This document shows positions 23,181 through 34,244 of a stretch of 64,000 nucleotides of DNA, piece by piece. The first letter of the stretch is position 1; each line of letters opens with the position of its first letter. Position numbers and translations under genes: made by a program. Below the pieces are notes generated by a model that saw only the letters and a program-made list of their open reading frames with translations, did not search any database and was not told the DNA's origin. Origin of the DNA: Adiantum capillus-veneris (Eukaryota > Streptophyta > Polypodiopsida > Polypodiales > Pteridaceae); assembly GCA_014529385.2 (NCBI GenBank), contig CM043959.1, positions 49,483,122-49,547,121 on the forward strand, read 5' to 3'.

Positions 23181-23810
23181 GAACTCGTCGGGGAGAATGA
23201 GAGACTCAAAGACCGTTTATGCAAGCTTGAAGATGCGAAGGAAGTAGAGAGCCAAGCTCTGCTTGAAAAAGCACACGCAGTCGAAGCCTCACCCATCGAA
23301 ACTGTCATGGCAGTGCAGAAAGAATCACATGAAGCAACACATAAGAAGATTGACACCAAGATATAGGCGGCCCTACAAGAATTCCGGCTACAAGAATCTC
23401 TTGGCCTCAAGGTCAGGATTGGGGGGCTACACTCACTGTGTTGTACCATGGAGGACACCCTCGAGGAAGTAATCATCAATCCCAATGGAATTCTTCAACC
23501 TGTCTACATCAAGCTTGAAAATATTGCTTGGATCAACAATACACATAGACATGTGCCACCCAAGCATTGCATACTCACTTTCAAGGACAAAGATGAGCGT
23601 ATGAAACTGCTATGTCAATCTTGACTTCTCAAGGAAAAAAGGAAAAAAGGAAAAAAAGCTTTGGATTGTTGAAGAATTGACCATCAACTCAAGAGTAAAG
23701 CGAGCGAGATCAAGAAGATATGAAGCACGTAAGCAAGGCAAATGAGCAGTCTACCGAGGTGGTAAAGCGATCATCCAAGAGTTTCGAAATCCCAAACCGG
23801 CTCTCCCCTC
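23181..23810 (+). pseudogene. LINE ORF1-like protein, plus strand, broken
   Basis: A single plus frame from about 23181 encodes a coiled-coil-like start (GENERLKDRLCKLEDAKEVE) and then SLGLKVRIGGL and EDTLEEVII. The stretch HRHVPPKHCILTFKDKDERM, followed after a frame change by LLKEK and LWIVEELTINSRVKRARSRR, resembles the RNA-binding and C-terminal domains of L1 ORF1 proteins. A TAG at 23364 and a TGA at 23622 interrupt it; the TGA sits where Arg is expected. ORF1p would bind element RNA as a chaperone in the ribonucleoprotein. No ORF2 follows: about 130 bp later comes the 3' tail shared with the neighbouring LINE. Confidence 0.65.
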
Positions 23811-23924
23811 AACCAACCCTCCTTAAGTTTTTATTCTCTCTTTTTCTCTACTCTACCCTCTTAATGGACCCTTAGTCCTTAACTGATATGTATCATCTTG
23901 CACTGAGAAGGAATTTTTGTAATG

Positions 23925-24028
23925 TGTGTTTGGTCCCATGGGTCATATATGATCTCCGTGGTTGATAATTCAATCTATCTATCTATCGCTCTCTCTCTCT
24001 CTTTCACACACACATACACATACAACCA
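23925..24028 (+). repeat. LINE 3' tail with simple-repeat end
   Basis: TTTGGTCCCATGGGTCATAT, ATGATCTCCGTGG and TTGATAAT are followed by (ATCT)n, (CT)n and (CA)n. The same phrase occurs at ~25953 after an RT remnant and at ~21959, so it marks the 3' end of one non-LTR family that terminates in simple repeats and not poly(A). Confidence 0.7.
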
Positions 24029-24205
24029 TGGTTGGGTGGATAACAACTTGTCGAGATCTTGTGTGTACATACACATATGACTTGTCATCGTAGCTATTAG
24101 CTAACAAATTGGTGTTACAATTGAAGACACAGCCCCATATCAACACATGGACACGATGAGAAATCTCCTTTCCTAAATCTCTTTAACAAGAAGTATAGAT
24201 GGCTA

Positions 24206-24210
<5 letters not shown>

Positions 24211-24251
<41 letters not shown>

Positions 24252-24263
24252 TTAAGGTGAGCT

Positions 24264-24331
<68 letters not shown>
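24211..24331. repeat. Two (CT)n tracts
   Basis: (CT) tracts at about 24211-24249 and 24268-24331 are split by TATTTAAGGTGAGCTCAA. Confidence 0.97.
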
Positions 24332-24333
<2 letters not shown>

Positions 24334-24497
24334 ATAGGTATTCAATTTTGAAGATTGCTTGTGTAGAATGCAAATGTCTATTCAAATTGTTCCTACAACC
24401 TTAAAAATTTTCCTCTCTCTTTTGCTCTCCCCCCTTCTCCTTGCCGTGCGTCATTCGTTGGACACTTGAAATTTTTCCTCTCTTTCTCTCTCCCCCG

Positions 24498-24530
<33 letters not shown>

Positions 24531-24531
<1 letters not shown>

Positions 24532-25935
24532 CAAAAAGTGATATGTCGATTACGTATGTGAGATGGAATTTCAGAATTTTTTGCAAGCACCATTGGTGTC
24601 AAACAAGGATGCCCACTTTCCCCCACCCTCTTTGGGCTACTCATTGATGAATTGGAATGCATGGTTCTTGATTTTATGTAGCAAGAAGGTATAGAAGAGG
24701 TTAAGATCGAAAATGCGATGATCATGCTTTTGCTTTATGCCGATGAAGTAGTGCTCTTGGCACATACCTTAGAAGATGCACAAAAGCTTATGAGTGTCTT
24801 GAAACGCATTTGCCTACATAGCGGGCTGATCGTGAATGGATCCAAAACCAAGGTTATGCTTGTAAAGACCCTCAATGATGAAAATCCATGCATTGTATAC
24901 AACAATGAGCAACTTGAAGTGGTAGATCACTTCAAGTACCTTGGCCTTGAGGTTCCATCCAATCATAAATGGAAGGATTGTCCAATGCGTCGCTTGGAAG
25001 CCGGAAAGAGGGCTTATTATGCATTTGATAACATGTGCAATGCTGGAGAGATCAAGTGTGGGCTCTCAAAAAGTACCTCTTTGACACATTGGTGACACTT
25101 TATGGAGTGGAGGTGTGGGGTGGAAGCATCGGGAAGTCTACTTGGAAAGAGTTTGAGAATGTCCAAAAGCGTTTTCTCACCAACTTTCTCCAAGTCAAGA
25201 CACAAACACCCTACATGCTCTTACTTCTTGAGTCCGGATTGCTTCCCATTGAGGTCTTGGGCATGCAAAGAGTTGTGGAGTACATGCGTAAAACACAACA
25301 TAGCCCTTTGCATCGACTTCCTAGAATCGCATATGAAGCAAGTCAAAAGGTTCAAAAGACATGCAAGAGCAAAATACTAAGTTCGGGGTGGATGCTTGAC
25401 ATCAAGAAATGGTTTGGAAGATGGGATGCATGTCACTTGGTCAAGGATGCGTCGATCGACTCCCAAGTTAATGAGGCCTTCTTACAACGCCAATGTATCA
25501 CGGCTTGGGAGAAATCCGGAGGTTCTCAGCCATTACACCACACACGTTGCCCCAAACTACAAATCTCTCTTCTTCTCTGAACGAGGTAACCGAACCCACC
25601 CCTACATCCTTGAGCCCATCCCGTTGAGTGAGATCCGCACCATTGCCTCCATTCGTCTTAGCTCCCATGCTCTACGCTGCGAGACAGGACGTTGGGGCAC
25701 TAGCGAGGAGTGTCATCGACTTTGCACCTTATGCCCTCGTCAAGTGCGAGAAAGTGAGTACTGCACACTACTTGAGTGCTCAGATTTTGACCACACTAGG
25801 TCCTCTTTTCCCCATATATTCAGCCATGAGCTCTCCCTACATACCTTCCTCTCCCAACCACGATGTGGACTTTCTATTGCGACGCTCATTTCAACCATTT
25901 TTGAGCATCGAGAGTGACTTATGACCTCCACTCAC
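24531..25935 (+). pseudogene. LINE ORF2 remnant: RT core and C-terminal zinc region
   Basis: The plus-strand sequence opens with an RT motif (GVKQGCPLSPTLFGLLIDEL, ~24594-24655), followed by one TAG and then LLYADEVVLLA at ~24730, the catalytic YADD box with the second Asp changed to Glu. Next come a typical palm/thumb continuation (SGLIVNGSKTKVM, HFKYLGLEVPSN) and a frame change near 25095. The C-terminal part (25096-25580) continues to another shift and ends with a Cys-rich segment (RLSSHALRCETGRW, CHRLCTLCPRQ) stopping at ~25917. The 5' end is truncated at a CT microsatellite. Frameshifts, a stop and the Asp-to-Glu change make it inactive. Confidence 0.85.
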
Positions 25936-25944
25936 ACCACGTGA

Positions 25945-25991
25945 CATGTTCATTTGGTCCCATAGGTCATATTTGACCTCCGAGGACGATA

Positions 25992-26086
<95 letters not shown>
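25945..26086. repeat. LINE 3' tail plus (CT)n(CA)n
   Basis: TTTGGTCCCATAGGTCATAT and the following GACCTCCGAGGACGATAAT lead directly into ~44 bp of (CT)n and ~45 bp of (CA)n. This is the same order as in the tail at 23925. Confidence 0.85.
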
Positions 26087-26088
<2 letters not shown>

Positions 26089-26689
26089 CCAATAACATGG
26101 ATAACAGCCTCTTCATTTACATGCATGTCCTCAATGCAAACCAACCCCATTTTGACGTATGGACAAATGAGTTTTCTCGTACTTCTCAATATCTATATAG
26201 GGTGATAATTTTCCTGACAAGCAAATTCGATCGAGTAGAGGTGTAAGGGAAAATCTAGTGGACTGAAGAGCATGAAGACAGTACAAGGTGGAAGTTTTGA
26301 CTGGAAATTACAAATTTCTTCCATTGGGTTGGGGATTTCTGACTAGGGGTTTGCAAATCAACGAGCATACTGACGATGGCGTAGCAACCAAATTGTAACA
26401 GATTTTTAGATATCAATTATTGGAAGTATATCTTGGTTGCCAGCATCAATTAAGTGTCAATATCTTATCTTAGATTGATTTTAGCTATTATTTGTGTCCC
26501 GAGTCATGATTTTCTTTCGTGATTGCTCTCTATGAGTCAATATAGCTTCTTTCTAACACTAAATAACTCCTATTTGCATTGGTTCCCTTGGTTTGAGGCT
26601 ACACTGACTGTTCGTCCATATCCACGCTTTCTTGGTCGACCATGGAGAAGAGCGCACTCCGACAACGTCCCATGATGACTCACCAATAG

Positions 26690-26995
26690 CAAGTTCTGAT
26701 ATTGTTGCCTCTTATTAATCATGCTTCACTGCCTAAATATCCATACTGGGTCTTGCACTAGATAAAGGTGATTGGAATGATCAACAATTATGAGTTCCCT
26801 ACATTGCTTAGCATTGGGAAATCCATCCATTTACACAACTCCTGCTTCCTGACAACTCTATTGCTCCTTCTAGAGTTTCAAGATGGTTGCATTCAAGTGT
26901 TTGTTTTTATCCATGCAAAAACATGACCATTTGAGTGCATGTGTGCTTGTCACCGTGTGCTATCTCTATGTGTGCCTTTCGTTTTTTATTACTGA
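26690..26995 (+). pseudogene. Possible decayed copia integrase fragment
   Basis: Around 26702-26760 the plus strand reads LLINHASLPKYPYW, close to the LL.HASLP..YW motif of Ty1/copia integrase C-terminal regions. Further downstream there are weak, frame-shifted matches only. The stretch is too decayed to define ends, and chance similarity cannot be excluded. Confidence 0.3.
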
Positions 26996-27296
26996 GGAGA
27001 CGATTGCAATTGACTTATGCTTCTTATAGAATATGTTCGCCATGCTTTGTGTGAGCCCTTATATCACCATCCATGTTGGTACGATCTATTCTATATTCAT
27101 TCTCTCTATCATGGGGAATAAGCATGTTAACGTGTCACTGAAAATGTTGTCCTTGACAATGCTAGTTACTGGCATTTATTGAAAACTAAAGAGCAAGTGC
27201 ATTTTGCATTTAAAATGTCCATAAAAAAATTATTTATTCCCTCCCATTTGTGGTGTGGACTAGTTTTTCAATTATTGAAGACGACGTGGGGTACCA

Positions 27297-27299
<3 letters not shown>

Positions 27300-27373
<74 letters not shown>
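27300..27373. repeat. (CT)n microsatellite
   Basis: About 74 bp of uninterrupted CT. Long frames on both strands over this tract are artefacts. Confidence 0.97.
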
Positions 27374-27376
<3 letters not shown>

Positions 27377-28600
27377 TGTTCCTTGCACAAGGCATCCTGC
27401 CTCGGAGTTGAGTTGTCAAAGTTGAGCTATCTCCCTCGCTTCGATAGAGACCTACATATATGGAGAACCAGTAGACAACATTATTGCCACTAGCTCCAAT
27501 GCTAGAAATGGAGGCACACTGTAATTTTATGGTATGCACATCTTGTGGGTAGCCCACTCACTCCAAATGGTCATTGGTTTAGTTGGTCACATCATTGCAT
27601 GTTTGGACCTTGCATGTTTGGAATTACAGAATCAAGTGTGAAATCTATTCATTTAAGTGATTTCAAGTAAGTAATATATTATGCATGTTTATAGTCATGA
27701 GGAGAAAGAAGAAGGGATCCATTATATAGGCAATGAATTGCAAGTCCTAGGATCTAGCTCTTTTTGTGATAAGGAAATATGAGAGAGACAAAGAAAGAGT
27801 AAACAGCGAGAGCGCAAAGAGATGAAAGTTGAGCGAGGAAATAATGCTGTTGATGATGAGGAGAAAAAAAATTCTTCTTTGGGACAGTGAGAGCTTTCAA
27901 GAGTAGGACTAAAGGTTTTAGTATAGAAGCAAAGTGGGAAATCTAGAATCTTGTTGCTCAACATTTGCTTGTTCGGGCACTCCATGATTAGTCTTTAGTG
28001 GAGAAGGTTGTTGTACAAAGTGCAATTGTTTCTAATGTCCACAACACACTAGCTATCGTCAAGCAGCCACGTTCTCACGAGGAGTTGTTTTTGAAGAATA
28101 CAGCATTGCAGATGATGTTGAATTCAAAGAAAAACATGCCTATTACAAAATTCTACAGGGTCCTCAAACTCGGCCCCGTCGCACCTTGTTCAAGGCAAAA
28201 TCACAACGGATGAAGCCTAGTATCAATGGTCAATTGTTTTCATTGGTTGCATGTCACAAGAAACACTGTCATAGACCTATCACAAATTAAATTAAGGATT
28301 TGGTCTACACATTTTGGAGAGAGGAGACTCGCTTTTCATCCAACAAAAAGAATGTGTGTTGAAAGAGAGTGGGGAGGAAAATCTACATAAAGCACCCTAT
28401 GTACCTCCTAGAAGAGCTTCAGGTGATCGATCAAATACTTATGCCATAACTTATGCATGCTATGTATTGCATCTCTAGTGCATAATAACTTGTATATGAT
28501 GATCAATAGCATACTCATCTATAGACTGATACTAGTAACCATATTGTACATAATACTTAGAATTCTTGTTAACATGTTAGGTAAATAGGTAGCATGCATG
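27374..28600. other. Unassigned stretch
   Basis: No recognisable coding sequence or TE end. The short frames at 27722-27985 (minus) and 27998-28213 (plus) have no identified homology. Confidence 0.4.
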
Positions 28601-29530
28601 AGTATGCTAGTTAATACGATATGTTATGCTAGTTAGCATACCTAGAATGTTATTTAGCATGTTGAGTATGCTATTTAACACAAGTTTTATGCTAGTTAGA
28701 ATTCCTAGTATGTTAGCTATGTTGTTTAACATAATGTGTATGCTAGTTAGCATGCCTAGTAATCTACCTAGCACATAGAGTATGCTGGTTAACACAATAT
28801 ATATGCTAATAAACACTTTTTATGCCAGTTAGCATACCTAGGATGTTCATTAGCATTATCAGTTTGTTGTTTAACACAAAGTTTATGCTAGTTAGCATAC
28901 CTAGTATGCTAGGTGTTCTATTTAGCATAATGAGTATACTAGTTAGCATGCCTACTTATCTTACAAATTATGCTAGTTAACACAATATGTACACTAATTA
29001 ACACCCTATATACTAGTTAGCATACCTATTATGCTCACTAGAATTTTGAGTATGTTGTTTAGCACAAGGTTTTTGCTAGTTAGCAGTCCTAGTATGTTGG
29101 GTGTGCTATTTAGGATAATGAGTATGCTAGTTAGCACTCCTAGTATGATGGGTGTTCTATTTATCATAAATGTATGCTAATTAACACCCTTTATGCTAGT
29201 TAGCATACTCACTAGTATGTAGAGTATGTTGTTTAACACAAGTTTTATCTAGTCAGCATTCCTAGTATGATGGGTTTGTTATTTAGCATTCCTACTAACC
29301 TACCTAGCATACAAAGTATGCTAGTTAACACAATATGTATGCTAATTAATACCCTAGTAATCTTACAGAGTATGCTGGTATTTGCTAATTAACACCCTTT
29401 ATGCTAGTAAGCATACCTAGTATGCTCACTAGCATGCTAAGTATGATGTTTAACACAAGGTTTATGCTAGTTAGCATTCCTAGTATTCTAGGTATGGTGT
29501 TTATCATAATGAGTATGCTAGTTAACATGT
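28600..29530. repeat. AT-rich TGCTAGTTAGCA-family repeat block
   Basis: For about 930 bp the phrases TATGCTAGTTAGCAT, ACCTAGTATG, GTTTAACACAA and TGCTAATTAACACCCT recur every 20-40 bp, in a loose higher-order pattern of roughly 150-190 bp. TGCTAGTTAGCA is an imperfect palindrome. The block ends ~300 bp upstream of the first exon of the next gene. Confidence 0.85.
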
Positions 29531-29694
29531 GGGTGGATGCATGAATAGGTGGCCCGATTTTAACTGGTTGAAAGTTTCTTTTGGAGGCTTAAAATTTAGG
29601 GGGTATGAAACTGGTGTTATGGGCAAGAATTGTTTGAATTAAATATTCGTGTGGAGGATACAAAATCTTACAAATCATGTGGAGGATTCAAAAA

Positions 29695-29700
29695 CACGTG
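29695..29700. promoter_or_regulatory. G-box CACGTG upstream of the unknown-protein gene
   Basis: A palindromic CACGTG lies 136 bp before the first ATG, followed shortly by CCCACGTCAG. In plants such elements bind bZIP or bHLH factors. A single hexamer can occur by chance. Confidence 0.35.
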
Positions 29701-29835
29701 TGGAGCCCACGTCAGAACGAATGTTCAGTCGAATGTTTTCATGACTGTGACTTCTCTGTATCTTTGTGCCTTTCTCCTTCTGCGCCTTTCTCAGCTCGCT
29801 CTACAGCCCCCTGTGCACGTTGCTTATCCTTCGCT

Positions 29836-32041
29836 ATGGATAGCAACCTAAGAAAGAGCCCAAGGAATGCAGCCCGACAGGTCTCCCCCACAAAGACCCG
29901 ACATTCTCCCACGAAGGTATGTCACCTCTCTCTGTCTCTCTCTGTGTTGTGTATAGCGGACCTGTGTGTAGTAGAGTACTGAGGTGTGACTACATTGAGT
30001 AATGAGTATGGATTTATTCCTTTCAGAGACAGATGTTACAGCCTCCTCCCAAAATCAGCCGCTTTGTTCACCCCAAGGATGTGGAGGTGCCATTAAAGGC
30101 ATTCTGCATGACAAAGGAGGATTTTCACAGGGAATATGGGTTAAGTCTTGAGGGGAAAGATGTTAGGAACTTGACAGATGCGGATGTGCCCATATCCGAC
30201 TGCATGAAATTTTTCACGTGTCTTCCAGCGAAGGAGAAAAAAGTGCCGATAAAAACAGCAAGGCCGGATCACTACAAGGCACTCTACCAGCTCTACAAGC
30301 AGGTGTACCAATCCAAACCACCAAACTATCTGCTGGGAGTCAAGTTTGCACGCGGATATGTTTATTTCGTATGCACAGGTCCGGTAAAGTGGGCTGAGTT
30401 TGCATCTGAGGTGGTGAAGAATGTGACCAATGAAGGTCACTTAGATAGGAAAAGAGAACAATGGAAGTTAGAGACTTCCCAAGTATCCACAGGTACCCCA
30501 AGTGGTTGTGCCGTCTTCTTAGTAAATACCCCATCCGACAGTACACCAGTTGGAAGTGGACTTTTTGTGACCACCCAGTCTGCCTTTAGTGTTGAAGTAT
30601 CCACTTCCTTGCAAGAACTTCTTGTTGAGGTTAGAAAATCTCATGACAATGTACCAGCAAAGTGTCAGAAGGCTAAGGATTCAGTGGTCAAATCTGTTGC
30701 TGATGTGCACCGTTGCGAGGGTGCCCTTGACACCATCCGAATGCACTTCCTTGATGATGCCAATGTACCAACAGGCTTGCTTGACAGCCTCCAAGAAAAA
30801 ATTGACGAAGCAAAAGCCACCCTACAGCAGGCACATGTATGCTTTTAACTCCATCTGATTGTAGTATAATACATGCAAAGTACCATACGGTATGATTTTT
30901 CATACCTGTAGGATTATATCATATTCGGTAAGGGTAGATGACAATACCGGTAGGATGTTATCATACCGGTAGGATTATACCCTACCAGTATGATTACATC
31001 CTACCGGTAGGATTTAGGAGATAATCCTACCGTTATGATAACATCCTACTGGTATGGTTACATCCGACCGGTATGGTTAGATCCAACCGGTATGATAAAA
31101 TCCAACCGGTTTGATGTTATGCTTCCGGTATACTGTTATCCTACCGGTATGATGTTATACTATCCAGTATAATAACATTATATCGGTGGGATAACATCAT
31201 ACCAGCAGGATGTAATCATACCGGTATGATAACATCATTATACCGATTTTCAAGCATTCATACCGATTTTATACCTATTTGACATTGTCTGATAACGGAG
31301 GTCTCTTGCCTACAGGAAGAATTATCCAAATGCTTGGACCGTGAGGAAACCTTTGGTCTCTATGTCACGTTTGTGACAGGCATGATTAGTCAACCAATGC
31401 TACCTGAAACCATAGTCTTGCCTGCACGAGTAACAGCTCCTGGACATAGTGTTGTTCTCATTGATGTGTACAATGCTTGTGGTGTAAAAATTCATGATCA
31501 CAATCGCTCAAGCCATGTTTTTCTATTGCCTTGTTCACATGCATACCATGCATTCTGCTATGCTCACTTGGCTGAGAAAGGAAAGTGCATGCTTAAGGAT
31601 TGCCTCGGAGTTATTTTTGCAGAAGACCAATCCCTTCTAAAGAAGAAGCCAGTTGAACCATGCCCAAAAACAGGTGAGAAAATTGTTTCAATGGGTAATC
31701 AGGTGGTTGATTTTTGTCTTCTCTGATGTTTTTTCAGGTGGTTGATTTTTGTCTTCTCTGATGTTTTTACAGAGTCAAGCTGCTTCAGAACTACTGTCGG
31801 TAAAGACACATGGAACGATGCAGTGACGCCTGCATACAAGACACATGTGGAGGTATTGCTTGATGAAAATGTCCCTGGTAATGCTGAGAAACCTGTTTCA
31901 GAAACAACAGAAGAAGAACAAAACTTTGAGGTAAAGGAGCAGAGTACGACTGGTGCTGAAGAGAAAACCCAAAATGAGGAAGATGATGTGTTGCTAGACA
32001 CTGGCGTGCGGGTGACAAGATCAAAGACCCCGAGAAAATGA
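29836..32041 (+). CDS. Unknown ~505-aa protein with RING-like Cys/His cluster, 4 exons
   Basis: The gene model has exons at 29836-29916, 30027-30836, 31316-31673 and 31773-32041, each bounded by GT/AG and keeping one open frame (27 + 270 + ~119 + 89 codons). The N-terminus is short and basic (RKSPRNAARQ, SPTKTRHSPTK). Exon 2 encodes a globular region of unknown family followed by a helical, Lys/Glu-rich part. Exon 3 contains PCSHAYHAFC followed by CMLKDC, resembling the second half of a RING-type zinc site (C-x-H-x2-H-x2-C, then C-x4-C); only one upstream Cys (NACGVKI) is obvious, so the first zinc pair is incomplete. Exon 4 is acidic and ends TRSKTPRK. The function is unknown. A basic, in-frame stretch after 32107 could be an alternative last exon. 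Confidence 0.7.
30837..31315. repeat. ACCGGTATGAT repeat filling intron 2
   Basis: Between about 30885 and 31275 the intron is made almost wholly of variants of (T)ACCGGTA(T/G)GAT and its reverse complement, spaced by ACATC or TTATC. The core ACCGGT is palindromic. The flanking splice sites (CAT/GTATGC and TACAG/GAAG) remain clean. Confidence 0.9.
31701..31772 (+). repeat. 35-bp tandem duplication of a 3' splice-site region
   Basis: AGGTGGTTGATTTTTGTCTT and the rest of a 35-bp unit occur at 31701 and again at 31736, so the intron ends with two polypyrimidine/AG acceptors (at 31737 and 31772). Only the second keeps the reading frame; use of the first would meet a TGA three codons in. Confidence 0.85.
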
Positions 32042-32106
32042 GGCCAACGTGGCAAGAGTAAGTTTTTTCATTGTTATGGCTCTAATAAGTGATCTCTTGC
32101 TGCACA

Positions 32107-32379
32107 GCTTTCTAAAGCTGATGGTCATGTAGATGTCAGGCTGGAGGGAAGTCCCAAGGAGACCCTTGCTCAGCATATAAGAAAGGCAAAAAGAAAAAAA
32201 TCTAGAAGACTGGAGATGAGAAGCCTGAAATGGAGCAAAAAAGCAAGGAAGAGGAAGAGACCCAGGGGCAGAGACCCAAGGGCAGCCAGAAGAGGAGATG
32301 GACATAGAAGACACTAAGGAGATGCAGAATACCGACACAAGTTTTGACCCTAAACCCAGAGCCTGCAAAAGATTATAGT
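32107..32379 (+). other. Possible extra exon, Lys/Arg-rich
   Basis: After a good acceptor (CTGCACAG at 32099-32106) one frame runs LSKADGHVDVRLEGSPKET and then a very basic stretch (KAKRKKSRR, KKARKRKRPRGRD) to a TAA. A second frame overlapping its end reads acidic sequence. It may be an alternative terminal exon of the upstream gene or its 3' UTR. Confidence 0.35.
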
Positions 32380-32587
32380 TTGCCCCCCCATGTTTCTTTT
32401 TATGTAACCACTTTTGAAATTAATATAACTTTCTTTCCCATTCGACGTCTCTTTCATCTTGTGCCTAATTTTTGAATGATTTCAATCTATAGATATGTCT
32501 TAATTGCATATTTAAATTTGAGTCTTGTATAATTTTGCATCTGCAGATATGTTTTCAGTTTAAGAATGGCGCCTTGCAGATAGGTTC

Positions 32588-33394
32588 ATGGCTGACAAGC
32601 AGAATGGCAGGGCTGACATTCGTGCAATATGGAATTGCATGTTGTCTCCTGCAGTGCTCGTGTTTCCTCTATGCTATAGACTAATTAAAAGAATCCCACT
32701 GATATGGCCAAGGCCACCACCTCCGTTGAGCGTCCAACGTAGGGTTCTCATTTTGGACCTTAATGGATTACTGCTCAAGAAATTTGATGGAAAATATGGT
32801 GAAGAATTGCCCCACTGGCTAGAAATGCAGTATGTTGTTGAAGGGGATACACAGTTCTGGGTAAGGCCCGATGCAGAAGTGTTTCTGAATTTTTGTTTCA
32901 GATGGTTCAAAGTGTGGATATGGAGCTGTTGCGAGTTTGAGAAGCTCAAACGCACGCTAGCGACAGTGTTCCCTGACCACCACAAAAGATTCAATAGAGT
33001 GGTAAGTCAGGTGCAGTGCACAAGGGCCCCTTTTAAATTGGGTGCGACAGATAAACCGGTGTTCCACAAGAATCTTGAAAATTTTCCTGACCTACCACCT
33101 GACACACTTATCTTTGATGATTCTAGATATAAGCTAATGTTTAATCCATTGGGGTCATTTCTTGTTTTTCCCAAGCTAGAAAAGCAGTCTAAAGAAGTGC
33201 GTGCCTGTTTTCTGTCAACCACTGTCATAAACTGGCTGGCACACTGGTTGTATTCTAAGGACAGAATTGAGTATACAAAGAGGACTGTAATTTGTGCAGG
33301 CGGACAACCTGACGACACCTATGTGCGTCGTTTTTATTGGAGATGGCGGATTGACTTTTTCAAGAAGAAAGAAAGGAACAGATTTTTTATATAA
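32588..33394 (+). CDS. FCP1/NIF-type HAD-domain protein, 268 aa, atypical motif I
   Basis: One exon of 268 codons starts at ATGGCTGACAAGC. After a Pro-rich segment (residues ~41-47), the FCP1-homology fold is visible: motif I VLILDLNGLL (D57, N59), a central FKVWIWSCCEFEKL with S113 in the motif II position, Lys residues in KPVFHKN (157-161), and motif IV TLIFDDSRYK (D177, D178). The canonical phosphatase signature is DxDx(T/V); here the second Asp, the general acid/base, is Asn and the Thr is Leu. A DLNGLL-type motif occurs in a plant FCPH subfamily, so this may be a family trait. Such a protein would bind phosphoprotein substrates or Mg but hydrolyse poorly, if at all. AATAAA at 33578 may serve polyadenylation. 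It lies 547 bp after the unknown-protein gene on the same strand. Confidence 0.85.
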   Translation: MADKQNGRADIRAIWNCMLSPAVLVFPLCYRLIKRIPLIWPRPPPPLSVQRRVLILDLNGLLLKKFDGKYGEELPHWLEMQYVVEGDTQFWVRPDAEVFLNFCFRWFKVWIWSCCEFEKLKRTLATVFPDHHKRFNRVVSQVQCTRAPFKLGATDKPVFHKNLENFPDLPPDTLIFDDSRYKLMFNPLGSFLVFPKLEKQSKEVRACFLSTTVINWLAHWLYSKDRIEYTKRTVICAGGQPDDTYVRRFYWRWRIDFFKKKERNRFFI

Positions 33395-33583
33395 AAAGAA
33401 AGCTTCATAAAGTTCGTGAAGTGGGAGACTTTTGTCGATGTATTTTTTTGTCGATGGATGTAAATGGAGAATTACTCAGCCAAAAGGCTCAATCAATCTA
33501 ACAGAATTCATGTATAATACATTTACAAGCAAGTTGCACGGAAATAAGTTGTATTCTATATTTGAAGTATATTGCAAATAAAA

Positions 33584-34235
<652 letters not shown>

Positions 34236-34244
34236 GCTCGCTCC

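Noticed and set aside
28500-29560. Centromeric satellite
   Set aside because: Units are short, irregular and diverged, without a regular monomer, and the block lies next to genes.
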